In this document: positions 18,822-28,938 of the stretch, one piece after another
Layout: each line of letters starts with the position of its first letter
How positions within the stretch are numbered: position 1 is the first letter of the stretch
From: Bizionia saleffrena
GTDB taxonomy: Bacteria > Bacteroidota > Bacteroidia > Flavobacteriales > Flavobacteriaceae
DNA length: 64,000 nucleotides
Assembly: GCF_008086175.1 (NCBI RefSeq)
Contig: NZ_VSKM01000002.1
Coordinates: 186,001 to 250,000, forward strand
Direction of reading: 5' to 3'
Program-made: the position numbers and the translations under genes
The notes under the pieces: generated by a model
The model's database searches: none
The model's input: the letters and a program-made list of their open reading frames with translations, nothing else
Told to the model about the DNA's origin: nothing

Positions 18822-19592
18822 CTAGACTATACTTGAAGGCGGAATACAAAACCCTGATTCATCAAATAACTCTTTTGTTTGTAAATATCTTTTATTTCCA
18901 CTACTCAAATAAATCTCGAGAGCTTTAGCAGAATCACTATCCTCAATTTTAAATGCTTTAAACAGATCTCTTGACAAACTTGAACAATTAATTTCACCAC
19001 GTCTTTTATCCGCTTCCATATACCCCATATCAATCAACTCCCTTATTATTATCCCTAGCTTAGCAGACCCAGCAATCCATTTCAAAGGTTTTTCTACTCG
19101 GTTATCAAAATGCAAAGTTAGAAATGACTTAATAATTTCAGCGCGTTTTCTTATATCGTTTTGAAGATCAAAAAAAGCAATATAATGATTGAGTTTCCAG
19201 TAGTCATATTTTGAATTATGAATAACCCCCTCACTTTCTACAAATCCATCTTCTAATTTAATTTCATCATAGTAACCTCCTGCTTCTGTACTGACTTGGG
19301 CGTGCTCTATTATTTCGCTTATTTTAGGTATGATTTTATAGTCCAAAATTGAAAAGTACTTATCAGGATTATCACAATAATCATAATGGTATTCAAGAAA
19401 ATTTTTAACTTCTAAAATATCTATTTCTATCAATAGTTGTCTTGTAAAATATTTCAAATAAAAATCATCAATCAACTTAGGCTCATAGTAGTCAAAATTA
19501 TGTAGTTGATATATAGGTGTTTCACAATTACTATTTATTTTGGTTTCACAGTAATGTTTGTCGTTTACCGCAAATGCGTCTTTGTATTTCAT
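18822..19592 (-). CDS. RteC-like mobile-element protein (weak assignment)
   Basis: The 256-residue protein lies 30 bp after the integrase gene on the same strand. Its layout resembles RteC, a regulator of Bacteroides conjugative transposons: a central HYDYCDNPDKYFSILDY patch similar to the YYRSG..LD region, and a C-terminal LKWIAGSAKLGIIIREL comparable to the RteC LxWTGSKxxLxELIYAL patch. The match is partial and by memory only. No catalytic motif is seen. Position beside an integrase is what one expects for an RteC-type protein. If not RteC, it is an element-specific hypothetical. Confidence 0.5.
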   Translation of the reverse strand: MKYKDAFAVNDKHYCETKINSNCETPIYQLHNFDYYEPKLIDDFYLKYFTRQLLIEIDILEVKNFLEYHYDYCDNPDKYFSILDYKIIPKISEIIEHAQVSTEAGGYYDEIKLEDGFVESEGVIHNSKYDYWKLNHYIAFFDLQNDIRKRAEIIKSFLTLHFDNRVEKPLKWIAGSAKLGIIIRELIDMGYMEADKRRGEINCSSLSRDLFKAFKIEDSDSAKALEIYLSSGNKRYLQTKELFDESGFCIPPSSIV

Positions 19593-19622
19593 CAGTATTT
19601 CTAGGATATATTTATTATTATA

Positions 19623-20918
19623 TTATTTAAAAAAAGCACTATCAGCTATCTTCACAGCGCGTTCTTGGGGAGTTACTTTTATATATTTATAAAACTCACG
19701 TTCTGTAGTATGCCCACTAATAGCCATAATATCTATAGTTGGCATTTTAGATAAATAAGCATTTGTACAAAACGATCTTCTCGCTGTATGAGAAACAATG
19801 AGGGTGTGTTTAGGCACGTCTTTTACAACTTTCTCTCCTCCTTCCGTTTTTCTCACTGTTACAAGCTCATTTATATCTGCCTTCCTCCCTGCTTCTTTTA
19901 TGTACTCATTAATATCTGGGTCATTTAAAATCCGTGGAGGTAAGCCGTTGTACCTATCGTTCATTATAGATTCCACACGAGAATGAATTGGAACATAGAC
20001 AACCTTATTCGTTTTTTGTTGTTTAAACTCAAACACTCTTTGCCCATTAAAGGTTTTTATTTGATTCTTAGTGATTCCATTATAATCCGAAACCCGTTGC
20101 CCTGTGTAATAACCAATCAAAAAAATATCTCTGGCTAACTCCCAATCTTTAGTACTGGATAAATCTACCCTATAAAGAGCATCGATTTCTGATTCTGTTA
20201 GATAAATTGAAACAGTATCTTCAGACAGAGCTTTGAACTCCCTATGTTTATATTTTAAATTATTATTTACTCCGTCCTCGGTTGCCCTATTTAATAGCGT
20301 GGTTAAATTCTTAATATGTTTACCGATTGTATTAACAGAATAATTATTAGACTCTAAGTATTCTATAAAAGAATAATAAAATTTTAGATCAATATTCCCA
20401 AAGTCTAAATTGTATTTTACTTTTTTTTCAAAATCTTTCAATCTACTAACAGTTTGTTTATAAGACCGAACAGTAATAGGACTTAATTTAATTGCATTTA
20501 TATTTTTTGCTTGATTCTCTCTCTTCCTAATATAATCATCTGCAAACTCAAAAAAAGTAGTAATTGGTTTGTCCTCGACATCATCAACTTTTCGAATTAT
20601 CTTTATTAATAAAGATTTTAAGACAGATTTATTCTGTTTTTGAGCTTCATCTAAACTGGACACAGCCTTTGTGAATTGAAAAGAAAAGTCCAATAAATCG
20701 CTATTTACTCTTTCTCGATTTTTAATAGTCGATACAGCTCTAATTCTTTGATTAGTTTTATCCCAATTTTTAGGAGAGACTTTATAACCTGTAGCAAATT
20801 TAATGCGATTACTTCTTCCAAAACTATAATCTAATATTATAGAAGTCTCACCTTTTGCCTTACCATCTTTTAATCTATATTTAATGGTTCCAGAAGTGGA
20901 GTGAATTGCTTTACTCAT
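19623..20918 (-). CDS. Tyrosine recombinase (integrase) of the mobile island
   Basis: The 431-residue protein is a Bacteroidota-type site-specific tyrosine recombinase. It has an N-terminal arm-binding region, a SAM-like core-binding domain (~120-215) and the catalytic domain with all key residues: R275 (TGQRVSD), K302 region (QQKTNK), H377-x-x-R380 (SHTARRSF), H403 (SGHTTE) and Y412 (FYKYIKV). It would integrate and excise the island. It is the gene nearest the candidate attachment site at 21095-21110 and is oriented away from it, the usual arrangement. Two tandem 12-bp repeats lie 26 bp upstream of its start. Confidence 0.93.
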   Translation of the reverse strand: MSKAIHSTSGTIKYRLKDGKAKGETSIILDYSFGRSNRIKFATGYKVSPKNWDKTNQRIRAVSTIKNRERVNSDLLDFSFQFTKAVSSLDEAQKQNKSVLKSLLIKIIRKVDDVEDKPITTFFEFADDYIRKRENQAKNINAIKLSPITVRSYKQTVSRLKDFEKKVKYNLDFGNIDLKFYYSFIEYLESNNYSVNTIGKHIKNLTTLLNRATEDGVNNNLKYKHREFKALSEDTVSIYLTESEIDALYRVDLSSTKDWELARDIFLIGYYTGQRVSDYNGITKNQIKTFNGQRVFEFKQQKTNKVVYVPIHSRVESIMNDRYNGLPPRILNDPDINEYIKEAGRKADINELVTVRKTEGGEKVVKDVPKHTLIVSHTARRSFCTNAYLSKMPTIDIMAISGHTTEREFYKYIKVTPQERAVKIADSAFFK

Positions 20919-20943
20919 AATTATTTAATATTCGTTCATTTAT

Positions 20944-20967
20944 AAAAGGGACAACAAAAGGGACAAC
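20944..20967. repeat. Two perfect tandem 12-bp repeats upstream of the integrase
   Basis: AAAAGGGACAAC occurs twice head to tail (20944-20955, 20956-20967), 26 bp upstream of the integrase start. The surrounding gene-free stretch 20919-21304 otherwise holds AT-rich sequence, the attachment site and a terminator. Short direct repeats next to an integrase often bind the recombinase arm domain or an excisionase; that role is inference. Confidence 0.6.
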
Positions 20968-21094
20968 ATTATGTTTAACCATTGATATAGCAATATTATA
21001 AAAATTATATCAAACCTCTGTTATATATTGTAAATAAAGAGCTTTTACTATAACCATATAAAATAGCATAACATAGAATAAAGCTTAAAGTGGT

Positions 21095-21110
21095 ACTGGA
21101 GGCACCACCA
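21095..21110 (+). other. Candidate attachment site: displaced 3' end of a tRNA gene
   Basis: ACTGGAGGCACCACCA reads exactly as the end of a tRNA gene: ACTGG would be the 3' strand of the T stem, AGGCACC the 3' strand of the acceptor stem, A the discriminator, and CCA the encoded tail. The bases upstream (AAAGTGGT) do not form a T loop, so identity to a tRNA stops here. A strong terminator follows within two bases. This is what remains when an element integrates into a tRNA 3' end and displaces the original end. The intact tRNA, whose acceptor should begin GGTGCCT, should be at the other end of the island, outside the window. Confidence 0.55.
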
Positions 21111-21111
21111 T

Positions 21112-21146
21112 AAAACCCCGAAAACTTATGTTTTCGGGGTTTTTTA
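21112..21146 (+). terminator. Strong rho-independent terminator
   Basis: A perfect 14-bp stem (AAAACCCCGAAAAC with GTTTTCGGGGTTTT, loop TTAT) runs into a T-run. It lies directly after the tRNA-like 3' end at 21095-21110 and no rightward protein gene precedes it, so it was probably the terminator of the tRNA gene now interrupted by the island. Confidence 0.88.
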
Positions 21147-21292
21147 ATTTTATCTCATTTGTAATTTGCTACTATTGCTTTTAGAGCATTCCTAAAAGTC
21201 TTTCCTTTTAATTTTAATAAAAATCATAAAAGAAAACACTAATTGCGTTAATCTTTATAGAGATAACGCTAATTGTAGTAGATTTACTAACT

Positions 21293-21300
21293 TACTTTTG
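21293..21300 (+). promoter_or_regulatory. Candidate -7 promoter element (TAnnTTTG) for tamB
   Basis: TACTTTTG matches the Bacteroidota -7 consensus TAnnTTTG. It ends only 5 bp before the TTG start of tamB, so a transcript from it would be leaderless or nearly so. A TTG at 21273-21275 lies at about the -33 distance (17-bp spacer, slightly short). Could be fortuitous. Confidence 0.3.
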
Positions 21301-21304
21301 ACCT

Positions 21305-24300
21305 TTGGATACAACAGAAAACATAGAAACTCAGCCCCCTAAAAAAAGAAAACACCGTATTGTACGCCGCACGCTGAGCGTACTCTTGGGTGTTATTCTC
21401 TTATTGTTATTGGTTATTTTATTTATAAGAAGCCCCTGGGGACAAAATATTATTGTAGCTAAAGCGGTAGACTATGTCTCTAACAAAACCAATACAAACG
21501 TCGTAATCGATAAGCTTTTTATCACTTTTAATGGTAATATTCAACTAGAGGGTTTGTTTTTAGAAGACAAAAAAGGCGACACTTTGGTTTATTCAAAGTC
21601 ACTTGAAGCAGACGTACCATTATTCTCTATGATAAAAGGCGGAGCCATTGGTGTCGAACAATTAAACTGGAAAGGTTTACGCGCCAACATTATAAGAAAA
21701 GATTCTATTTCTGGTTATAACTTTCAGTTTTTAATTGATGCGTTTGCCCCAGCAGATACCACAAACGTTGCCGCAGACACGACTACTTCGAAACCCCTTG
21801 ACCTCATTTTAAGAACCTTCAACTTTAAAGATATCGATATTGTTTTTGATGACGCCGTCGCTGGAATTGATAGCCGATTTAAAATTGGAAAGTTCGATGC
21901 TACGATGAACACTACAAATATGGAGATGATGGTTTTCGAAGCTTCAAATATTGCGTTGAAAGACGCAAAGATCAAATTTATTCAGAAACCTGTAGCAGCA
22001 GACACAACAACGTCAAAGATACCATTACCTAAATTTTCAGTTGAAACTCTAAGTCTTCAAAATGTGACGGCTTATTACGAATCACAACCCGATCGCATCA
22101 TTGCTGATCTTGATATTGATGAATTTTACACCGAAATCCCTCAAATAAATTTAATCGATAACGACATTAATTTTAAAACTATTCGTTTAAAAAATTCAAA
22201 AATCCGTATTCATACGGATACTGAAGTTAACGGACTTACAGAAACGGTGAAAAACACCAAAGAGGAAGCGAAAGCAACTATAAAATCGCTTAATTGGCCA
22301 CAATTATTAGTCACTATTGACGCCATCGATTTAGAAAACAACGCTGTCGATTACCGCGTTGGTAATGCCAAACCCATCAAAAACAGCTTAAATCTAGATG
22401 CTATATCGTTAAGCGAGTTTACTTTAAAAGCTTCAGATGTTTTCTTGAAGGATAAAAAAGCGGGCTTACAAATGAATCAGTTTACTAGCAAAGCATTTTC
22501 TGGGCTTCATTTAAAACAATTGGCTTTCAACTTAAACGTTACCGACAAACAACTGCATCTTGAAAATTTCAATTTTAAACTTAATAATAATGCTATTTCG
22601 GGATTTGCGAATTTAAACTACACCTCCCTTGCTCAGCTTATAAAAACTCCAGAAACCACTAAAGTTCAACTTGATTTGCCAGCTTTTAGCGTCTCATTAA
22701 AAGACATCTTTAAACTTCAGCCAGAACTTAGAAAGAATCCCTATATGGATTCACTCAGCAATAAACTAATTACAGGAAACCTAAAAGCTTCTGGAACTTT
22801 AGCTGCAATTAAGGTGTCTAATACCAACGTAAATTGGGGTAAAACGTCTAAGCTTTCTGTAAACGGAATCATAAAAAATAGCACAAAACCAGCATTGCTT
22901 TATATTGATATCCCCAATTTTTCAGCACAAACAAAGCGTTCTGATATTATTCAATTTATAGACGAGAAAGAATTAAGTGTTAGTTTGCCCGAAGACGTGC
23001 TACTCGATGGAAGTGTAAAAGGTACACGCGATGCTATTGAAGCGCAAGCTAAACTAACATCCAATCAAGGAATTGCAACGATTAAAGGCCATTTTAAAAA
23101 CACCGATACTGTATCTTTCGATGCCGATATCCTTATTGACGATTACAAAGTTAACGAGTTACTTAACGACCCACAATTTGGTGCTTTAAATCTTACTATA
23201 ACGGCTTCTGGAAGCGGTAACAATATAAATGCATTAAACGCGAAATTAAACGCTACGGTTTCTAGTTTTCAACTTAATAATTATGACATAAAAAACCTTA
23301 ATATTAATGGAGACATTAAAGACGGAAAAGGTAAAATAAACTCGAAATATAAAGACAAAAACCTCGACATCGCCTTAGATGCAGCTATAGTTTTAGATTC
23401 TATTTCTCCGGAAGCGTCTATAGAATTAGACATTATTGGTGCCGATTTACAAGCGCTTGGCGTAATGGATCGCAATGTAAAAACGGGAATGAAAATTTTC
23501 GCAGACTTTAAAGGTAATGGTAGTAATTACGACGTGTCTACTCACATTGATAATGGCGTAGTTATTTACGATAATAGAACGTATTTATTAGGAGACTTAA
23601 AGGCTAAGGCACACGTAGATAAAGATACAACTTCGGTTTGGGTTACTAACAAGATGCTTAATTTGGTAGTGCAGTCTAATAGCGATCCGCAAACATTTAG
23701 CAACTCTCTACGACGCCACGTTTTAAGTTATTTTTATGACGATGAACGTGCGCCAGATACTATCGCGCGACCTGTAAACTTAAAATTGGAAGGACGCATT
23801 TCTGAATCACCTTTACTTAACGATGTGTTTTTAGTTAACGTTAAAGACCTTGATACTATTGATGTATCTGTTAACTACAATGAAAAAGCGCGGATTTTAA
23901 TAGCGAATATTACAGCACCACATATAAATTATAGCGGAAACAAATTAGATAGTTTGGCTTTTTCTATGATGACAGATAAAAATGACTTTAACTTTAATTT
24001 AGGGTTTAAAAGTATTGAAGCAGGCCCATTACTAATGCCAAAAACAGTTATTAATGGTAACCAAACCGACAACGGCTTTTTGCTTAATTTTTTAGGCTAC
24101 CACGACGGTGAAACGTTATTAAATGTAAATACAAAAATAACAACCTATCCAAAAGGATTACGATTTACGGTAAGTCCGGACAGCTTAATTTTAAATAAAC
24201 AGAAGTGGACGATTCCTGATAGTAATGAAGTGATTATCACCGATAAAAAGTTTGAGTACAACGATTTTAAAATTTCGAGAGGAAACCAGTCTATCGAAAT

Positions 24301-26404
24301 AACAGATAAATTAGAACGCATTTCTAAAAGTCACATGGCGATTGCTTTTAAAAACTTTAGTATTAGTGAATTTTTTAGCTATTTCAACCCTGAAACTAGT
24401 ATTGCTAAAGGAAATTTAAATGGTGATTTTATTTTGGAGGAGCCTTTTAAAGATACCGGAATTATTGCCGCTTTAACCATTGATCAATTAGAAGTCTTAA
24501 AAACAGACCTGGGTGTTTTAAAACTAGACGCCAAATCTCTTGGTGGGAGCAACTACGATTTTAATGCGGGATTAAAAGGTGGAGATATAGACTTAGATCT
24601 TACCGGTGATTATGGAGTGACTAATAAATCAGCGAATTTAAATTTAGATTTGGATATAAACACTTTTAAAATGAAAGCGTTAAACACGCTAACCTTAGGT
24701 GAAATAAAAGATACAGAAGGTAGTTTTTCTGGAGGTTTTAAAGTTACAGGCACCACCGCTAACCCGCAATATAAAGGGGCAGTAACTTTTAATGATGCTG
24801 GCTTTAACATCGCCAAATTAAACACCAAATTCACACTGGTTAACGAAACATTAAAGGTGGATAACAAAGGATTATCGCTGTCTAATTTCACCATTTTAGA
24901 CGCCAATAAAAATGCGCTGATATTATCAGGAACTATTGGCACAGAGAATGCTTTAAACCCTACGTTTAACTTAGAGGTTAAAGCCAATAATTTTCAAATT
25001 TTAAATGCGACGAAAAAAGACAATACCGCTTTTTATGGTAAAGCAAGCTTTAATGCCAATGCAAGACTGACTGGCGATTTACAAATACCAAAATTAAACG
25101 CGGAACTAACTTTGGGATCCGATACCGATATTACCTACGTAATGCCTTCTACATTATCAAATATTGAAGAACGCGACGGCGTCGTGGTATTTGTAAACCG
25201 TGAAAACCCAGATGCTATTCTTTCTCAAACTGACGAACAAACAGCAACCATTCGAGGTTTCGATATTTCATCCGTATTAAAAATAGGTAAAGATGCCGCC
25301 GTTACTATTGTAATCGATGAAGAAACTGGAGATAATTTTAAAGTTTCAGGAGAAGGTGATTTTATTTTCACAATGACACCTAACGGCCGAATAACGCTAA
25401 CCGGTGGCTATGAAATTTCCAGTGGTCATTACGAATTAAATCTCTACAATCTAGTAAACAGAAAATTCCTAATCGCGCCGGGAAGTCGCGTAACATGGTC
25501 TGGAGATCCTTTTGATGCAAAACTAGATGTTAGAGCAATCTATAACATAGAAACCTCAGCATCAGCTTTAATGGCTCCTCAAATTTCGGGCGCAGATCCT
25601 TCAGTAAAAAGCAAGTACCGACAAGTGCTACCATTTAATGTGTACCTAAATATTGATGGAGAATTACTTCAGCCTAAAATATCCTTTGGATTAGATATGC
25701 CCGAAGAACAACAAGGTGCTATTGGCGGTCAAGTTTATGGTCGCGTGCAGCAAGTTAATCAGCAAGAAGGCGAATTAAACCGTCAAGTATTTTCACTATT
25801 GGTTCTCAATCGTTTTTATCCCGATTCTGGAAGTGATGGTAGCTCGGGAGGTTTTGCAACTATTGCCCGCGATAATCTCAACGATGCCGTATCTGGACAG
25901 TTAAATGCGTTTTCAGATAAATTATTAGGGAGTTCGGGTATAGAAGTCGATTTCGGATTAAACAGCTATACCGATTACCAAGGTGATGCACCAACCGATC
26001 GCACACAGTTGGATATCGCCGCTCAGAAAAAATTATTTAACGATCGCTTAACCGTTCGCGTGGGTAGCGATATCGATCTTCAAGGCAGTAGCCCGGCAGG
26101 AGAAGAAGCGCCACTTATTGGAAATGTAAGTTTAGAATACACATTAACCGAAGATGGTAGATACCGCCTTAAAGGGTTTAGAAAAAGTGAATTTGAAAAT
26201 GTTATCGACGGGCAAACAATTGTTAGTGGAATTGGCTTAATTTTCACTCAAGAATTCAATCAGTTTAACGAACTTTGGGATGCCATATTCCGTTCTCGTC
26301 AAGAACAAAAAGAAAAACGCGACGCTAAACGTGACGCCATAAAGGAAAAGTTAAAAGCGAAAGAAGAAAAAATTAATAAAAGTATCGAACAGAAAAAGAA
26401 CTAA
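21305..26404 (+). CDS. tamB: TamB-like translocation/assembly module protein (DUF490)
   Basis: The 1699-residue protein has one N-terminal membrane anchor (~residues 25-45, after a basic stretch) followed by a very long, repetitive beta-rich region and the conserved C-terminal TamB/DUF490 domain. The segment near residues 1430-1560 (SGHYELNLYNLVNRKFLIAPGS..., LNIDGELLQPKISF, QGAIGGQVYGRVQQ) is typical of Bacteroidota TamB. Such proteins bridge inner and outer membranes and are thought to carry phospholipids or help outer-membrane protein assembly. The TTG start is forced, since an in-frame TGA lies at 21299-21301 and no ATG is near. The TamA-like gene starts 3 bp after its stop. It is the first core gene right of the island. 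Confidence 0.9.
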   Translation: MDTTENIETQPPKKRKHRIVRRTLSVLLGVILLLLLVILFIRSPWGQNIIVAKAVDYVSNKTNTNVVIDKLFITFNGNIQLEGLFLEDKKGDTLVYSKSLEADVPLFSMIKGGAIGVEQLNWKGLRANIIRKDSISGYNFQFLIDAFAPADTTNVAADTTTSKPLDLILRTFNFKDIDIVFDDAVAGIDSRFKIGKFDATMNTTNMEMMVFEASNIALKDAKIKFIQKPVAADTTTSKIPLPKFSVETLSLQNVTAYYESQPDRIIADLDIDEFYTEIPQINLIDNDINFKTIRLKNSKIRIHTDTEVNGLTETVKNTKEEAKATIKSLNWPQLLVTIDAIDLENNAVDYRVGNAKPIKNSLNLDAISLSEFTLKASDVFLKDKKAGLQMNQFTSKAFSGLHLKQLAFNLNVTDKQLHLENFNFKLNNNAISGFANLNYTSLAQLIKTPETTKVQLDLPAFSVSLKDIFKLQPELRKNPYMDSLSNKLITGNLKASGTLAAIKVSNTNVNWGKTSKLSVNGIIKNSTKPALLYIDIPNFSAQTKRSDIIQFIDEKELSVSLPEDVLLDGSVKGTRDAIEAQAKLTSNQGIATIKGHFKNTDTVSFDADILIDDYKVNELLNDPQFGALNLTITASGSGNNINALNAKLNATVSSFQLNNYDIKNLNINGDIKDGKGKINSKYKDKNLDIALDAAIVLDSISPEASIELDIIGADLQALGVMDRNVKTGMKIFADFKGNGSNYDVSTHIDNGVVIYDNRTYLLGDLKAKAHVDKDTTSVWVTNKMLNLVVQSNSDPQTFSNSLRRHVLSYFYDDERAPDTIARPVNLKLEGRISESPLLNDVFLVNVKDLDTIDVSVNYNEKARILIANITAPHINYSGNKLDSLAFSMMTDKNDFNFNLGFKSIEAGPLLMPKTVINGNQTDNGFLLNFLGYHDGETLLNVNTKITTYPKGLRFTVSPDSLILNKQKWTIPDSNEVIITDKKFEYNDFKISRGNQSIEITDKLERISKSHMAIAFKNFSISEFFSYFNPETSIAKGNLNGDFILEEPFKDTGIIAALTIDQLEVLKTDLGVLKLDAKSLGGSNYDFNAGLKGGDIDLDLTGDYGVTNKSANLNLDLDINTFKMKALNTLTLGEIKDTEGSFSGGFKVTGTTANPQYKGAVTFNDAGFNIAKLNTKFTLVNETLKVDNKGLSLSNFTILDANKNALILSGTIGTENALNPTFNLEVKANNFQILNATKKDNTAFYGKASFNANARLTGDLQIPKLNAELTLGSDTDITYVMPSTLSNIEERDGVVVFVNRENPDAILSQTDEQTATIRGFDISSVLKIGKDAAVTIVIDEETGDNFKVSGEGDFIFTMTPNGRITLTGGYEISSGHYELNLYNLVNRKFLIAPGSRVTWSGDPFDAKLDVRAIYNIETSASALMAPQISGADPSVKSKYRQVLPFNVYLNIDGELLQPKISFGLDMPEEQQGAIGGQVYGRVQQVNQQEGELNRQVFSLLVLNRFYPDSGSDGSSGGFATIARDNLNDAVSGQLNAFSDKLLGSSGIEVDFGLNSYTDYQGDAPTDRTQLDIAAQKKLFNDRLTVRVGSDIDLQGSSPAGEEAPLIGNVSLEYTLTEDGRYRLKGFRKSEFENVIDGQTIVSGIGLIFTQEFNQFNELWDAIFRSRQEQKEKRDAKRDAIKEKLKAKEEKINKSIEQKKN

Positions 26405-26407
26405 ATC

Positions 26408-28693
26408 TTGAAAACAGTCTTAAAACATATTTCTTGCGTAGCTTTATTTGCGCTCCTCTTATATTCGTGTAGTGTTAAAAAATACATTCCTGAAGGTGAA
26501 CGTTTGTATACCGGTGCAACTATAGAGATCAACGCCGATTCTACGATTAAAGATGTCGATGTATTAAAATCGGAACTAGAAGGTGTTCTACGCCCAGAAC
26601 CAAACTCAAAATTCTTAGGTATGCGTCCTGGTTTGTTTTATTACTACAAGACACAAAAAGAAAAACCTGGCTTTATAAATCGCTGGATATACAAACAAAT
26701 TGGTGAAAAACCGGTATATCAATCGGATGTAAAAACGTTTGAAGTTGAAGATATATTAAGAAACCGACTAGAAAATCACGGCTTTTTTTACAGCACGACA
26801 GCGTCCTATTTTCAAGAAGAAGCCATTGAAGCATCGGTAACCTACACCCTAAAAGTATTAAAACCATACACAATGGCTAGCTATCAATTAGATTCGATGC
26901 GCGCGCCTATTTACGAAGATGTAAAACGCGCTTCAGAAAAAACACCCTTTGTAGATGGAATGCGTTTCGATTTAGGGAATATGAAATTAGAGCGGCAGCG
27001 TATAGACTCAGAATTAAAAGAAAGAGGGTATTATAACTTAAATCCCGATTTTTTTATTTTTGAAGCCGATACCACGCAATACAACAACAAACGTTTTAAT
27101 TTATTCCTAAAACTGAAGGCCCAAGTTCCTAAAAAAGCCACCGTACCATACGTCATTAAAAAAGTAAATATTTATCCCGATTACGATTTGCAAGATTCTG
27201 TTATCGCCAGCACAGAACGTTTCAATGCTAAAGATTATCATCAAGATTCTCTGTTCTTCAAACCTAAATATTTAGATAAATTTATCACTCTTAAAGAAGG
27301 ATCTTATTACAATCCGAAGACCTCAAAAAATACAGCACGACGTCTTTCGAGCATTGGAGCGTACAAATATGTAAACATTCAATATAAAGAAATCGACACG
27401 GCAACCACAGACCGATTGGGTGCTTTAGAGGCCAACATATTTTTGTCACCGTTAACCAAACGTGCTTTTCGTGCCGAATTACAAGCCGTTACCAAATCCA
27501 ACAGTTTTGCTGGCCCACATTTGGCCCTAACCTATAGTAATAGGAATGTGTTTAACGGCGGAGAAACCTTTAATGTAAGTTCTAATATTGGCTACGAAAC
27601 ACAACTTGCAAGCGGTAACAACGCCGGGTTAAGTAGTTTAGAGTTAGGTTTAAAAGCCGAAATGATTTTTCCGCGCGTTATTAGCCCTTTTAAAATAAAC
27701 GATGCCTTTTTTAAATATTCTATACCCAAAACAAAAGTGAGTCTGAGTGCCAATTACTTAAACCGAAGCAAGTTATACACACTACTTTCGGGTAGCGGTT
27801 TATTTGGTTATGTATGGGACTCTAACCGCTATGTAACGTATCAATTTAATCCCATTTCTATAAACTACACGAGCTTATCGAATACCACATCAGAGTTTGA
27901 AGAGATCTTAGATAACAACCCCTTTTTAAAACGCAGTTTCGACCAACAGTTTATATCGGGCTTAACCTTTTCGTTTACTTATAACGGAATGGTCGATGCT
28001 AACGACCCTAATCAGTTTTTCGTAAACACCACCTTAGACGTTGCCGGAAATTCTATTAGCTTGTTCGGAAAAGAAAAAGATGTGGGAGAACCTAAAGTCT
28101 TTTTAGGATTGCAATATGCGCAATACGCGAAAGCAGATATCGATTTAAGATTTCACCTAAACTTTGGAAAAAAAAGAGAGCAAACGTTGGCCACTCGCCT
28201 ATTTGCAGGTTATGGTCTCCCATATGGCAACTCGGATGTTGTTCCTTTCGTTAAACAATATTTTTCTGGTGGCCCTTATAGTGTGCGTGCTTTTAGAATT
28301 AGATCGCTAGGCCCTGGAACGTATAACGAAGGTAACGACGCTCAAAGCGACGGCACATATTTTGACCAAACAGGAAACATTCGCCTGGAAGCCAATGTCG
28401 AATATCGCTTTCCTATTGTTTCATTCTTTAAAGGCGCCGTTTTTGCCGATGCGGGAAATGTGTGGAACTCAAGAGCGAATCCTACTTTTGGTGGTAAAGA
28501 TAAATTCACTTCGAATTTTATAAACGAATTAGGAATGGGTGCTGGTTTTGGTTTACGTATCGATGTTCAAGGTTTTGTGATCCGATTTGATTTGGCTGCT
28601 CCCTTTCACGATCCGTCGTTACCAGAAGGCCAACGTTACGATTTTAAAGTGGATGAACCTGTGCTCAATTTTGCTATTGGGTATTCATTTTAA
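26408..28693 (+). CDS. TamA/BamA-family outer-membrane protein (lipoprotein-type start)
   Basis: The 761-residue product begins with a TTG start and a lipoprotein signal (ALFALLLYSCSVKKYIPEGE), followed by POTRA-like repeats and a C-terminal 16-strand barrel of the Omp85 type. The L6-loop-like motif VRAFRIRSLGPG (typical VRGY/VRAF) is visible near residue 630, and the protein ends in an aromatic residue (IGYSF), as expected for a BamA substrate. With tamB directly upstream (3 bp), the two form a TamAB-like module at the envelope. Confidence 0.9.
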   Translation: MKTVLKHISCVALFALLLYSCSVKKYIPEGERLYTGATIEINADSTIKDVDVLKSELEGVLRPEPNSKFLGMRPGLFYYYKTQKEKPGFINRWIYKQIGEKPVYQSDVKTFEVEDILRNRLENHGFFYSTTASYFQEEAIEASVTYTLKVLKPYTMASYQLDSMRAPIYEDVKRASEKTPFVDGMRFDLGNMKLERQRIDSELKERGYYNLNPDFFIFEADTTQYNNKRFNLFLKLKAQVPKKATVPYVIKKVNIYPDYDLQDSVIASTERFNAKDYHQDSLFFKPKYLDKFITLKEGSYYNPKTSKNTARRLSSIGAYKYVNIQYKEIDTATTDRLGALEANIFLSPLTKRAFRAELQAVTKSNSFAGPHLALTYSNRNVFNGGETFNVSSNIGYETQLASGNNAGLSSLELGLKAEMIFPRVISPFKINDAFFKYSIPKTKVSLSANYLNRSKLYTLLSGSGLFGYVWDSNRYVTYQFNPISINYTSLSNTTSEFEEILDNNPFLKRSFDQQFISGLTFSFTYNGMVDANDPNQFFVNTTLDVAGNSISLFGKEKDVGEPKVFLGLQYAQYAKADIDLRFHLNFGKKREQTLATRLFAGYGLPYGNSDVVPFVKQYFSGGPYSVRAFRIRSLGPGTYNEGNDAQSDGTYFDQTGNIRLEANVEYRFPIVSFFKGAVFADAGNVWNSRANPTFGGKDKFTSNFINELGMGAGFGLRIDVQGFVIRFDLAAPFHDPSLPEGQRYDFKVDEPVLNFAIGYSF

Positions 28694-28938
28694 ACCTGTG
28701 TTTCTCAGCACTTTTTTATAGTCACTACAGAAGTTCTTTCAGTAGACTACCCCTTTAAAACAACACTAAAAGGAAAAACTACCTTTTCATTTTAATTTAT
28801 TAGGGACTACTGAAGCTTCACTTAAACCGTCCCACCAGAAAAAGAAACATTATAAACCTTTTTTCTGTTAAGTATTATTTATCTTTTCGACATATAATTA
28901 CTCGATACAACGCTTTCAATTAAAACACACCGATCACA

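Noticed and set aside
1-21094. Intact tRNA or second copy of the 16-bp attachment sequence marking the left island end
   Set aside because: No complete tRNA cloverleaf pattern and no copy of ACTGGAGGCACCACCA was found by eye, so the left end is taken to be outside the window.
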